Assembly: GCA_012798695.1 (NCBI GenBank)
Contig: JAAZMR010000074.1
Location: forward strand, 1 to 64,000
DNA: 64,000 nucleotides
From: Bacillota bacterium
Lineage (GTDB): Bacteria > Bacillota > Limnochordia > DTU087
Reading direction: 5' to 3'
A program made the position numbers and the translations under genes. Positions 37,516-47,799 of this stretch are shown here, in pieces. Below the pieces are notes generated by a model. That model did not search any database, had not been told where the DNA came from, and saw only the letters and a list, made by a program, of their open reading frames with translations. The number at the start of each line of letters is the position of its first letter. Position 1 is the stretch's first letter.

Positions 37516-38043
37516 CTAGCGTTGTAAAAGCCCAGCTTCCGCTGTTCCCAACGCGGGAAGCCGTGCCCCTACCCACTGATAGATGGCAGTCCACAGGCGT
37601 TGGCCTTGCTTTGCCAGAACCGTGCGAACAGCGGGCTTTTCTTCTGCTCGCTGGTCGCCAGGCCAGGATTCCCAATCTACCAACACCAATACCTTAGCTT
37701 CTTGTGGCTCCACCATGCCCAGACGGCTGCGGGCCAAACTGTCAATGCGAGTCAAAGATTGAAGTTGCTCCACCTTAAGATGGAGCTGTTGCCCTTCACG
37801 CTGCACCTGCGTAAGCTCAGCCTCGATAGATTGCAGCCGGTACTCCAATTCGATAGCCTTGATTTTCTGACCGATTCCCAAAGCCGTCAGTGCCACGATC
37901 AAAATGGCTAGAGAAGTCAGCAGGATCATGGGATGTAGGCGCACCCTTCGGCGCCGACCACGCTTTCGGACAGGTTCTTGAGGAAGGGAGTGCATCTCCC
38001 ATGCTTCCTCGTAGGCCTCTTGACGCTTAGCTGCCAGTACCAT
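37516..38043 (-). CDS. ftsL: FtsL-like septum formation protein
   Basis: Small bitopic divisome protein. It has a long basic cytoplasmic N-terminus (RKRGRRRRVRLHP), one membrane helix (MILLTSLAILIVALTALGIG) and a coiled coil (IEAELTQVQREGQQLHLKVEQLQ), then RIDSLARSRLGMVEP, as in FtsL/DivIC proteins. Its place between rsmH and the PBP gene supports ftsL. The ATG at 38043 overlaps the rsmH stop (TGATG); a TTG one codon upstream is possible. The C-terminal 60 residues beyond the coiled coil are not conserved in a way I recognise. Confidence 0.88.
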   Translation of the reverse strand: MVLAAKRQEAYEEAWEMHSLPQEPVRKRGRRRRVRLHPMILLTSLAILIVALTALGIGQKIKAIELEYRLQSIEAELTQVQREGQQLHLKVEQLQSLTRIDSLARSRLGMVEPQEAKVLVLVDWESWPGDQRAEEKPAVRTVLAKQGQRLWTAIYQWVGARLPALGTAEAGLLQR

Positions 38044-39002
38044 CAATATTCATCCCCTTCATCCGGTAGAACCTTCTGTGCCACCCTGAGTTTGGCACTG
38101 CGGGCTCGAGGGTTCTGGGCGGTCTCCGTAGCCGCCGGTACTATGGGCCTGCGGGTAAGAATCTCGATCTCTGCCTGCTCACCACAAACACAAACAGGCA
38201 AGTCCCTTGGACACCGACATGGAGCAGCCAATTTACTGAAAGTCTTCTTGACGATTCTATCCTCTAAAGAATGGAAACTGATGACTGCGATGCGGCCTCG
38301 CGGCACAAGGATCTTTACGGCATCAACTAGAGCCTTCTCCAAAAATTCCAGTTCTCGATTGACAGCGATTCTCAATGCTTGAAAGGTTCTGCGAGCCGGA
38401 TGCGGTCCCTCTCGACGAGCCCCGGCCGGTATCGCTGCCTTAATGATGTCTACCAGGTGTCCTGTTGTCCTGATGGGTGATTGGATGCGCTCTTGCACTA
38501 TGAAATTGGCTATGCGTTTTGCCCAACGCTCCTCACCATAATCGAAAATCACCTTGGCCAATTCTCCTTCTGAGAGAGTTGCGACCAGATGAGCTGCTGT
38601 TACCGGTGAGTCTGGATCCATCCGCATATCCAGAGGTGCATCATGTCGGTAGCTAAAACCTCGCTCGGCAACATCCAATTGAGGTGAGGAGACACCCAAG
38701 TCAAAAAGCACGCCATCTATAGGTACAAGCCCTCGCTCGGTCAAGATGCTGGATATATGTACGAAATTCGAATGAATAAACGTAACCTGGTCAGCCTTAT
38801 CCTGCAATGCCTTGCTGGCGGCATCTAAGGCTGTAGGGTCTTGGTCAAAGGCGATCAGCTTGGTCTCGGCTCCCAGAGCTTCCAGCAGCAAGCGAGCATG
38901 GCCTCCCCCACCTACCGTGGCATCGACAAAGACACCACCCTGCCGCCAGCAGAGCAATTCGACCACTTTCTGGGCTAACACCGGTACATGCTGATAATCC
39001 AA
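38043..39002 (-). CDS. rsmH: 16S rRNA (cytosine-1402-N4)-methyltransferase
   Basis: SAM-dependent methyltransferase that modifies the ribosomal decoding site. It has QHVPVLAQKVVELL at the start, the SAM loop VDATVGGGGHARLLLE, LFDLGVSSPQLD and PLDMRMD, then the family insert (RTFQALRIAVNRELEFLEKAL) and ISFHSLEDRIVK near the end. I prefer TTG at 39002 (MDYQHVPVL), 11 bases after AAAGGA; another TTG at 39023 has no Shine-Dalgarno. It follows mraZ, as usual. Confidence 0.95.
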   Translation of the reverse strand: MDYQHVPVLAQKVVELLCWRQGGVFVDATVGGGGHARLLLEALGAETKLIAFDQDPTALDAASKALQDKADQVTFIHSNFVHISSILTERGLVPIDGVLFDLGVSSPQLDVAERGFSYRHDAPLDMRMDPDSPVTAAHLVATLSEGELAKVIFDYGEERWAKRIANFIVQERIQSPIRTTGHLVDIIKAAIPAGARREGPHPARRTFQALRIAVNRELEFLEKALVDAVKILVPRGRIAVISFHSLEDRIVKKTFSKLAAPCRCPRDLPVCVCGEQAEIEILTRRPIVPAATETAQNPRARSAKLRVAQKVLPDEGDEY

Positions 39003-39110
39003 GACTACATCAATCCTTTGCAAATGCGTGGTCGTACACGGTCGCTAGCTACTTCAGGTATGAGGCAGGTGACCATCCTATCCCGATGTCACCAAATACT
39101 CCTGAGTTTC

Positions 39111-39542
39111 CTAGATCCCAAGATCAACGATTTTTTCAGCTATTTCTTCATAGGATGCGCTGGCTTCCTCCACATATTGCTCCCAGCACTCCTGAGCCCA
39201 GATTTCGACTCGATTGGAAACACCGATAACTGCCACATCTCTATCTAGCTTGGCATAATCCCGTAAGTTGCTGGGAAGAGTGATCCTGCCCTGTTTGTCC
39301 AGTGCACATTCAATAGCTCCAGAGAACAGAAATCGGACAAACCGGCGAGCATCTCCCTGGGTTAGAGGCAATAACTTCAATTTCTCTTCCAATATGGTCC
39401 ATTCCGCAGGGGGATAGGCAAAGAGACAGTGGTCCAGCCCTCTGGTCACCACAAACCGCTCTCCCAGCTGTTCTCGAAATCTAGATGGGATAATCAGACG
39501 GCCTTTCGCATCCAGCGTATGCTGCCATTCTCCCATAAACAT
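39111..39542 (-). CDS. mraZ: Transcriptional regulator MraZ
   Basis: MraZ is a ring-shaped AbrB-like DNA-binding protein that represses its own dcw operon. Two SpoVT/AbrB-type halves are visible, each with the DxKGR-type signature: [16 protein letters not shown] and [21 protein letters not shown] at 39542 gives MFMGEWQH; an ATG two codons later is possible. The region just upstream carries 10-base-spaced GTGG repeats, the expected MraZ binding site, supporting self-control. A coding extension further upstream would read through those repeats and is rejected. Confidence 0.96.
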   Translation of the reverse strand: MFMGEWQHTLDAKGRLIIPSRFREQLGERFVVTRGLDHCLFAYPPAEWTILEEKLKLLPLTQGDARRFVRFLFSGAIECALDKQGRITLPSNLRDYAKLDRDVAVIGVSNRVEIWAQECWEQYVEEASASYEEIAEKIVDLGI

Positions 39543-39550
39543 GGCCGCTG

Positions 39551-39597
39551 CCCCACTTTCACCGAAAGTCTCCCCACTTCCCCCCACTTTCCACCAC
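39551..39597 (-). promoter_or_regulatory. MraZ box (direct repeats in front of mraZ)
   Basis: Minus strand: GTGGTGGAAA, GTGGGGGGAA and GTGGGGAGAC follow each other with an exact 10-base period (39597 down to about 39568). A fourth GTGGGG lies at 39551-39556, 21 bases after the third. MraZ proteins are known to bind GTGGG-type repeats separated by five bases, so this is very likely the operator of the dcw operon. Confidence 0.8.
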
Positions 39598-39641
39598 TCT
39601 GCTATCCCTATTCTGCCTGTTGCAGGCGAATTCCTGCCTGG

Positions 39642-39680
39642 TAAAAAAATATTGGCCCTCAAGCTGAGCTGCTGAGGGCC
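39642..39680 (-). terminator. Intrinsic terminator upstream of mraZ, ending the nif3-zinc finger transcript
   Basis: Stem arms GGCCCTCA and TGAGGGCC (39654-39680) followed on minus by AATATTTTTTT. It separates the nif3/zinc-finger genes from the dcw operon. The plus strand also shows a short TTTCT, but no plus gene precedes it. The rest of 39681-39865 shows nothing clear. Confidence 0.8.
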
Positions 39681-39865
39681 TTTCTATAAGGTGTCTAAAA
39701 AAAGAAAAAGCAATGATTGACTAAATCATCGCCATACTACCTAAACCCATTCGTTCTAGGCAATACCAACTAGGGTAGCAGATAAGAAGTGATCTTCGCA
39801 AACAGTCACCATGCGCCTGCACGGCTTGGCCAAACTCCTGCGTAATTCTACGTTAAAGAGCCCAA

Positions 39866-40048
39866 CTAGCTGCGGACAGCCCGGAGCAGGTCCCGGTAAG
39901 TATCCAGGTCCATGCCAATGTCTACACGCTTTGCACTTATGTCAGGACCGTTTTCCCTGGCACAGTCCACACACCGTCGGGTCTGGGGTAAAGCATCCAA
40001 TCTTTCCGGTGGAATAGGTCTTCCACATAGCTCACAATATCTCTCCAC
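39866..40048 (-). CDS. Small DksA/TraR-type zinc-finger protein
   Basis: A 60-residue protein with the four-cysteine finger YCELCG (C5, C8) and CVDC (C26, C29), separated by the RPIPPERLDALPQTRR stretch seen in DksA/TraR fingers. A short helical tail (DLDTYRDLLRAV) follows. It lacks the coiled coil of true DksA, so action on RNA polymerase is uncertain. GTG at 40048 lies nine bases after AAAGGAG, which itself sits in the last codons of nif3; the stop and start are four bases apart. Confidence 0.85.
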   Translation of the reverse strand: MERYCELCGRPIPPERLDALPQTRRCVDCARENGPDISAKRVDIGMDLDTYRDLLRAVRS

Positions 40049-40052
40049 ACCA

Positions 40053-40868
40053 TCAGACTCCTTTCCAAACAGCAGCCAGTGGATCCGTCTCCTCCTGATA
40101 AGCAATCACCCGTAAAGGCCATGCCTGTTTCTTTGCCGCATTCTCTAGAAATACCGCCACTCTTGATGAGAAAATCGCTTCCGTACCATAGTGCCCGGCA
40201 TCAATTAGCGCCAGAGACGTATTAACTACATCTATGGCAGTATGGTATTTTACATCTCCCGTGATCAGCACATCTGCCCCTAGATCTAGAGCTAAAGGCC
40301 ATAGGTGTGAGCCACTGCCACTACATACCGCCGCTTTCTCTATCGGTTTGCCCTGATCTCCAGCATACCGTACTGCCTCAATTCCCAAGGCCTTAGCAAC
40401 ATTTTTTGCCAAAGACACCAGGGTCATCTTGGATGCCAACCGACCGATCCGGCCATACCCGATCCCCTCTTCTTCCTGGGTTTCGAGGATTTCTGCATCC
40501 AATAGATGCAAAGTCTCGGCCAGCCAGTCATTGAGACCACCCTTGGCCTTATCTACATTTGTGTGGACCACATATAATGAAATCTGGTGAGTCAGCAACT
40601 TGCCTATAGTCCGCCCGATCGGCTGCTGTGCGGTAATCGCCTTTAATGGTGTGAAGATCAGGGGGTGATGGGAGATGATCAAATCCACCCCTACCTCTGC
40701 AGCATAGTCAACTGCTGCTTCAGTAGTTGTGAGGCAGGTCATCACTGTCCGACAAGGTAGACAAGTAGAGCCCACCTGCAAGCCCACATTATCCCATTCT
40801 TCAGCTAGCGATTGGGGAAAACTCTGCTCCACATATGACACAACATCTGCTACGGAAAGCACTAACAC
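40053..40868 (-). CDS. Nif3-like dinuclear metal centre protein (YqfO family)
   Basis: A cytoplasmic protein of the NIF3/GTP cyclohydrolase I type 2 family. The metal-binding motifs are visible: EEWDNVGLQVG, IISHHPLIFTPLK, VHTNVDKAKGGLND, and near the end ITGDVKYHTA and IDAGHYGTE. It lacks the long middle insert of some Bacillus YqfO proteins. GTG at 40868 lies after GAGGAGG and gives a family-like start; ATG codons at 40919 or 40907 fall in or next to an inverted repeat and have no Shine-Dalgarno. In many Firmicutes nif3 follows rpoD and trmK; here an accessory block separates it from rpoD. Confidence 0.92.
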   Translation of the reverse strand: MLVLSVADVVSYVEQSFPQSLAEEWDNVGLQVGSTCLPCRTVMTCLTTTEAAVDYAAEVGVDLIISHHPLIFTPLKAITAQQPIGRTIGKLLTHQISLYVVHTNVDKAKGGLNDWLAETLHLLDAEILETQEEEGIGYGRIGRLASKMTLVSLAKNVAKALGIEAVRYAGDQGKPIEKAAVCSGSGSHLWPLALDLGADVLITGDVKYHTAIDVVNTSLALIDAGHYGTEAIFSSRVAVFLENAAKKQAWPLRVIAYQEETDPLAAVWKGV

Positions 40869-40906
40869 ACACTCCTCCTCGGATCCAAGCAAGGCTTTTT
40901 GACTCA

Positions 40907-40926
40907 TTAGAGAAAACATTCTCTAA
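40907..40926. repeat. Perfect inverted repeat upstream of nif3
   Basis: Arms TTAGAGAA and TTCTCTAA around AACA, symmetrical and without a T-run, 39 bases before the nif3 start. The size and AT-rich symmetry suit a dimeric repressor site. No protein can be assigned. Confidence 0.6.
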
Positions 40927-40949
40927 ATGAAAAGAGAGTTCCTTCCCTG

Positions 40950-40981
40950 TAAGAAAAATACCGACCCATATGGGCCGGTAT
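40950..40981 (-). terminator. Intrinsic terminator after the DUF4384/PEGA gene
   Basis: Minus strand: near-palindrome with arms ATACCGGCCCAT and ATGGGTCGGTAT (40958-40981; one G-T pair), followed by TTTTCTT. It ends transcription from the gene at 41035-41838. Confidence 0.8.
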
Positions 40982-41034
40982 CGTTTTGATCAATCGGTGC
41001 ACGCCACTCAACAGCGGTCAGCTTAGCAAAACGC

Positions 41035-41838
41035 TCATAGCTTGATTTCAAAATCAAACCTCAAATCACCTTCGACAGAAGATGAGCGCGGCTGCTTGAG
41101 AGCTTCAAGCCTAACAACCCACCTGCCGCTATCGCTGTATTGATCTACATAGATGTCTCGAATTCCTGCCTTGTATCCACTTTTCAGAGCTACCAACTGA
41201 TGCTCACCAGGGGCTAGCTCGACCTTTTGAGGTAGCTCACCCACATAGGAGCCATCTACATAGAGGGTCACTCCCCAAAGGTTGGAGTCTACATCTAATC
41301 GCACATTCCGGGCCCTCTCGGGCAAAATCCGAAGGGCATAGATATCCATGGCCCAATCCTCACCAGCAAGCGCCAGACGTCGACGCAGTCGGGACAGCAA
41401 CCTTTCCAGACCCTTCTCTCGCAGCAACTCCGGATAGTCTACCGGATTGTTCCTGGTAGCCACAATCAATAGCGTCTCTTCGCCAGTAGGCGGAGCGGCA
41501 TAGATTTCATACCCATCAGGTACTCGGTAAACTCGATTTCTTCTGGCATAACCATTGGGTTGCTGGTAGTTGGGGAAGAGCTGTGTAATATCACCATTGG
41601 CATTAATGTCAAAAATAGTAATATATGCATTCTGGTTCACTTCAAAATACAGCTGTACCCTCTCACCCACTCGGTAGGCCGGATCACTGGTGCCCTTGTC
41701 AGCCCAAAGCCGCACCTGTATATCGCTTTTCGGACTGGGATTAATGATCAAAGACTTTGTCTGAGAGTCTGCACTCACTCCAAGAGCCAAGAGGCTCACT
41801 AGCATGACTGCGACCAGAAGACTGCCCCATCGTCTCAT
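41035..41838 (-). CDS. Secreted DUF4384 and PEGA domain protein
   Basis: A 267-residue exported protein. The signal peptide (RRWGSLLVAVMLVSLLALGVSA) leads into a DUF4384 domain (VRLWADKG, YRVGERVQLYFEV, ITIFDINANGDITQLFPN), a basic helical spacer, then a PEGA domain (WGVTLYVDGSYVGELPQ, LAPGEHQLVALKSGY). Both domains are common in surface proteins of unknown function. ATG at 41838 has GGAGGTG upstream. It is a single-gene unit with its own terminator, divergent from the DUF1538 gene. Confidence 0.88.
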   Translation of the reverse strand: MRRWGSLLVAVMLVSLLALGVSADSQTKSLIINPSPKSDIQVRLWADKGTSDPAYRVGERVQLYFEVNQNAYITIFDINANGDITQLFPNYQQPNGYARRNRVYRVPDGYEIYAAPPTGEETLLIVATRNNPVDYPELLREKGLERLLSRLRRRLALAGEDWAMDIYALRILPERARNVRLDVDSNLWGVTLYVDGSYVGELPQKVELAPGEHQLVALKSGYKAGIRDIYVDQYSDSGRWVVRLEALKQPRSSSVEGDLRFDFEIKL

Positions 41839-41975
41839 ATGTAACACCTCCGGATATTGATAGCCAACCTTGGTTTCATTATACCCTATGTTTTCCCATG
41901 GTACCATGATTTTTCCGGCTCAACGGCTAAAGCTTTGGGCCTGATACCAATGTATCACTTGCCATCAAATGATGT

Positions 41976-42004
41976 TTGACTTTACTTTTGTTAAAGGTTA
42001 CAGT
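41976..42004 (+). promoter_or_regulatory. Sigma-A type promoter of the DUF1538-P-II pair
   Basis: TTGACT (41976-41981), 17 bases, TACAGT (41999-42004). It lies 80 bases before the chosen TTG start of the DUF1538 gene. The rest of the 245-base divergent gap shows nothing else clear. Confidence 0.65.
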
Positions 42005-42083
42005 AAACATATGGTTGCCGTGGAAACGTTGAGGCAATCAAGCGACTGTGTCTGATCGACTGATAAAAGGAGGCCCTAGATCA

Positions 42084-42779
42084 TTGAAGGATGTGTACAA
42101 AACAACTATTGAGGCACTTGCCGGCATCCTCCCTATCGTCCTATTTCTTCTAGCTTTCAACCGGTTTGTCCTGCGTACACCCTTGGAAAATCCTAAGGAG
42201 AACCTAGTGGGGATTGTGGTTGCCGTAATTGGACTTGTCCTTTTTTCTAATGGCTTGCGAATGGGGTTGCTGCCCTTAGGGGAAACCGTCGGGCTGAATC
42301 TTCCCAAGGAATCTCCACTTTGGCTGGTATTGGTTTTTAGTTTCATCCTCGGTTTTGGTGTGACAATGGCTGAACCATCTATGCAGGCTCTCGCGGGCCA
42401 GGTTGAGCAATTAACCGCTGGAACTCTCAAGAAACAGATAGTAATGGTAACCGTGGCGCTGGGTATCGGTACAGGGGCGACATTGGGAGTCCTGAAAATC
42501 ATACTACAGATACCCACAGCAAAGATCATGATCCCTGCCATGGCCCTTTTGGCTGTCCTGGCTTGGCGGGCCCCAGCTGCCATCACGGGCGTAGCCTTTG
42601 ATGCTTCCGGAGTAACGACCGGCCCCGTTACGGTACCATTGATCGTCGCACTAGGGATCGGTATTGCCACAGCCCTGGGTGGCCGTGATCCATTGATCGA
42701 CGGGTTTGGTTTGATTGCCCTTTGCCTTGTCTGTCCGACAGTTTTCATGCTATTGCTAGGCGTAATATATCGACTGTAG
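42084..42779 (+). CDS. DUF1538 membrane protein
   Basis: A 231-residue integral membrane protein with about seven helices. The family-like motif GVTMAEPSMQAL is near the centre, and ITGVAFDASGVTTGPVTVP with TALGGRDPLIDGFGLI near the end. DUF1538 proteins are thought to be transporters, and their genes often neighbour a P-II protein, but no substrate is known. The start is TTG at 42084, ten bases after AAAGGAGG; a GTG at 42048 precedes that site. The P-II gene begins ten bases after the stop. A single DUF1538 gene is present; no second copy is seen in the window. Confidence 0.88.
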   Translation: MKDVYKTTIEALAGILPIVLFLLAFNRFVLRTPLENPKENLVGIVVAVIGLVLFSNGLRMGLLPLGETVGLNLPKESPLWLVLVFSFILGFGVTMAEPSMQALAGQVEQLTAGTLKKQIVMVTVALGIGTGATLGVLKIILQIPTAKIMIPAMALLAVLAWRAPAAITGVAFDASGVTTGPVTVPLIVALGIGIATALGGRDPLIDGFGLIALCLVCPTVFMLLLGVIYRL

Positions 42780-42789
42780 GGGTGAGTTT

Positions 42790-43122
42790 ATGAGCTATGA
42801 AGCGATCTTTGCCGTACTTCCTCGAGGAACTGCAGACTCAGTGATGAATGCTGCCAAGAAAGCTGGAGCCCAGGGTGGTACGATTTTTCTGGCCAGGGGA
42901 ACCGGAGCTCACGAAGCCAAGACTTTTTTTGGCTTGACTGTGGAAGAAGCCAAGGAAATTCTCTTTGTTCTCACTGACAAGACCGATACAGAGAGAATTC
43001 TCCAAGTCATGATCGAGGCAGGCCACCTGCAAAAACCCGGTTCCGGCATCGCCTTCGTATTGGATGTAAGTAAAACCGTAGGGCTAGTCTCCCGTCAGAA
43101 GGGGATTGACCACATGGACTAG
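42790..43122 (+). CDS. P-II family signalling protein
   Basis: A 110-residue P-II-like trimeric sensor. The T-loop area is short, but the nucleotide-site motif GGTIFLARGTG and the later TDKTDTERILQVMIEAG and PGSGIAFVLDV match the fold. P-II proteins bind ATP/ADP and metabolites and control transporters or enzymes by touching them. As the next gene after DUF1538 and followed by a terminator, its target is probably that membrane protein rather than AmtB. No ammonium genes are nearby. Confidence 0.88.
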   Translation: MSYEAIFAVLPRGTADSVMNAAKKAGAQGGTIFLARGTGAHEAKTFFGLTVEEAKEILFVLTDKTDTERILQVMIEAGHLQKPGSGIAFVLDVSKTVGLVSRQKGIDHMD

Positions 43123-43210
43123 ATGTTCTGCCTAACAAGCAGTGCTCTTTTGAGCTCTTTTAGAAGTATCAGTATGTACTAGAGGATGCTTCCCTCAAGT
43201 GCGGAGGCGA

Positions 43211-43248
43211 GGGGCTGACTGAGCTCTCAACCAGTCAGCCCCTTTCTC
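43211..43248 (+). terminator. Intrinsic terminator after the P-II gene
   Basis: Arms GGGGCTGACTG (43211-43221) and CAGTCAGCCCC (43232-43242) with a ten-base loop, followed by TTTCT. It separates the pair from the convergent lacZ. Confidence 0.85.
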
Positions 43249-43274
43249 TGTGTAGATTCACTAAAATCGGCCCT

Positions 43275-46358
<3,084 letters not shown>

Positions 46359-46547
46359 TTATCTCATCCTTTCATTAACTTGATCAGCTTACTAGTAGAC
46401 TTATTTCATCTGCTTATCAAACAAGGGACGGTGCTTTCAATAAATTGGGTACACAGTGTTTTTCTGGACTGAAGACGGTTATTCCTTCTGGATTGCACTA
46501 TGCCAGGGGCTTCAGACTTAACCACAGTGAAAGGTGATTGTGGGGAT

Positions 46548-46585
46548 GAAAAAAGGGCAAAGGGTAACCAAATTCCCTTTGCCCT
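46548..46585 (-). terminator. Intrinsic terminator after the SIMPL gene
   Basis: Arms AGGGCAAAGGG and CCCTTTGCCCT (46554-46585) with a ten-base loop, followed on minus by TTTTTC. Confidence 0.85.
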
Positions 46586-46623
46586 GATATTCGGCTTAAT
46601 GGATTTCTCCCATACCCTTTTGG

Positions 46624-47331
46624 CTATTTGATCGCAAAAGTAGCATGGGCCGTAACACTGATCTGCTTCTGCTTTGTGGAAGTATCGTGGATCCCCATAC
46701 TGGACACTTCGGTGGAATGTGGTTGAGTAATCTGGAATACTCCCTGTCGAAGACTTCTCAGTTTCCCCAAGGACATCTCCGTACCCTTGAGCATCTCCAA
46801 GGCCCGCTCTCTGGCATTCTGAGTGGCATCAGCCACCATATCCTTCTTCAGCTCATCAATATTGGAGTAGAAATACTCTAACTGTGTTCGATATACATCG
46901 ATATCTCTGTCAAGTACTGGAATCACGTTCAGTGCAAGATCATCAATATTCTCAACATCCTTCGAAATAACATAGAGCTGTTGCTCCAAGCGATAACCTT
47001 CCACCCCACTGCTCCCATACAGCTCGTAGACATTAGGAGGTATGATGCTAATCTGCTCGGATTTTACTCCTCGCTCATTCAAAAACGCAATCATCTCCTG
47101 CAAAGATTCATGCAACCTACGCCTGCCACCCGGCAAATCCTCTAAGTCAGTTCGTTCTGTTAGGGTCAGTGACCATTTGACCGTATCAGCTTCATATTGT
47201 TTTGTGGCAATTCCTACTACCGTAATACTCTGCTGTGGTTTCCGGGACTCAAAGAAAAAGAGCCCAAAGATCAATGAGGCCAAAACGATGGATATTCCCA
47301 ATACGACTGCTACTTTGCCATATTCTTTCAT
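46624..47331 (-). CDS. SIMPL (DUF541) domain protein
   Basis: A 235-residue membrane-anchored protein with one N-terminal helix (VAVVLGISIVLASLIFGLFF) and an exported DUF541/SIMPL domain. The domain opens with ITVVGIATKQYEADTVKWSLTL and ends in KQKQISVTAHATFAI, as in this family. The biochemical role is not known for bacterial members; oxidative-stress links have been reported for some. ATG at 47331 lies nine bases after GGAAGG. It is a single-gene unit with its own terminator. Confidence 0.88.
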   Translation of the reverse strand: MKEYGKVAVVLGISIVLASLIFGLFFFESRKPQQSITVVGIATKQYEADTVKWSLTLTERTDLEDLPGGRRRLHESLQEMIAFLNERGVKSEQISIIPPNVYELYGSSGVEGYRLEQQLYVISKDVENIDDLALNVIPVLDRDIDVYRTQLEYFYSNIDELKKDMVADATQNARERALEMLKGTEMSLGKLRSLRQGVFQITQPHSTEVSSMGIHDTSTKQKQISVTAHATFAIK

Positions 47332-47440
47332 ACTCCCCATCCTTCCAAGACACCAATCCTTCTATAGGTTAGCACTATGTCTTACCTACCAGGATATCAC
47401 AAGTACCCTCTTTGATAAATGGAAAATAAGAGTTATTAAC

Positions 47441-47476
47441 AAACCCTCACTGAAATTGGACTTTCAGTGAGGGTTT
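47441..47476 (-). terminator. Terminator directly behind the tRNA pair
   Basis: Perfect 15-base arms AAACCCTCACTGAAA (47441-47455) and TTTCAGTGAGGGTTT (47462-47476) around a six-base loop, three bases after the tRNA CCA end. The U-tract beyond it (TTTGTTAAT, partly in the arm) is modest. Confidence 0.8.
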
Positions 47477-47479
47477 ACT

Positions 47480-47554
47480 TGGTGGGCCCTGCAGGATTCG
47501 AACCTGCGGCCAAGGGATTATGAGTCCCCTGCTCTACCGCTGAGCTAAGGGCCC
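47480..47554 (-). tRNA. tRNA with CAT anticodon (probably Ile2, otherwise Met)
   Basis: 75-base cloverleaf with encoded CCA. The acceptor arm is GGGCCCT/AGGGCCC, the D arm contains AGCTCAGCGGTAGAGC, the anticodon loop is CTCATAA, and the T arm is CGCAGGTTCGAATCCTGCG-like. The body resembles E. coli tRNA-Ile2, where C34 becomes lysidine, more than elongator Met (GGGCCCTTAGCTCAG start, GACTCATAATC loop). It lies six bases after tRNA-Asn in one transcript. Confidence 0.93.
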
Positions 47555-47560
47555 AACAAA

Positions 47561-47635
47561 TGGCTCCCCGGGTTGGACTCGAACCAACAACCACCCGGTT
47601 AACAGCCGGGTGCTCTACCATTGAGCTACCGAGGA
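47561..47635 (-). tRNA. tRNA-Asn (GTT)
   Basis: 75-base cloverleaf with encoded CCA. Acceptor TCCTCGG/CCGGGGA with discriminator G, D arm TAGCTCAATGGTAGAGCA, anticodon loop CTGTTAA, T arm GTTGGTTCGAGTCCAAC. It is the first tRNA of a two-tRNA unit with a good promoter 16 bases upstream. Confidence 0.96.
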
Positions 47636-47651
47636 ACAACGTGACGCTCTT

Positions 47652-47680
47652 ATTATAATGCATATCTACCGGTCAGTCAA
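47652..47680 (-). promoter_or_regulatory. Sigma-A promoter of the tRNA pair
   Basis: Minus strand: TTGACT (47675-47680), exactly 17 bases, TATAAT (47652-47657). This is the best match to the housekeeping consensus in the window. Confidence 0.85.
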
Positions 47681-47799
47681 CCTAGGTTCTCCATATTTCA
47701 TCTATAGTGATCGACGACCCACAGACACCCCAAAGAAACGGGTATCCTACCAGTTCCTTGGGGTCAGCCCAAGGCTCATTCCCTGGGCTAGCCCCTGTT

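Noticed and set aside
37488-37697. Separate gene on plus in the ftsL region
   Set aside because: Antisense to ftsL, with no ribosome site and overlapping a hairpin; no domain visible.
39543-39662. 40-residue N-terminal extension of mraZ
   Set aside because: It would be encoded by the MraZ-box repeats, is not conserved in the family, and the protein proper starts at the second methionine region.
42038-42748. 236-codon open frame on minus opposite the DUF1538 gene
   Set aside because: Proline- and threonine-rich antisense frame without a start signal; the plus-strand frame has membrane helices, family motifs, promoter and ribosome site.
47700-47799. Hairpins downstream of rpoD as a standard terminator
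   Set aside because: Two imperfect stems are possible (GCCCA/TGGGC and CCCCAA/TTGGGG), but neither is followed by a U-tract, so I did not call a terminator.
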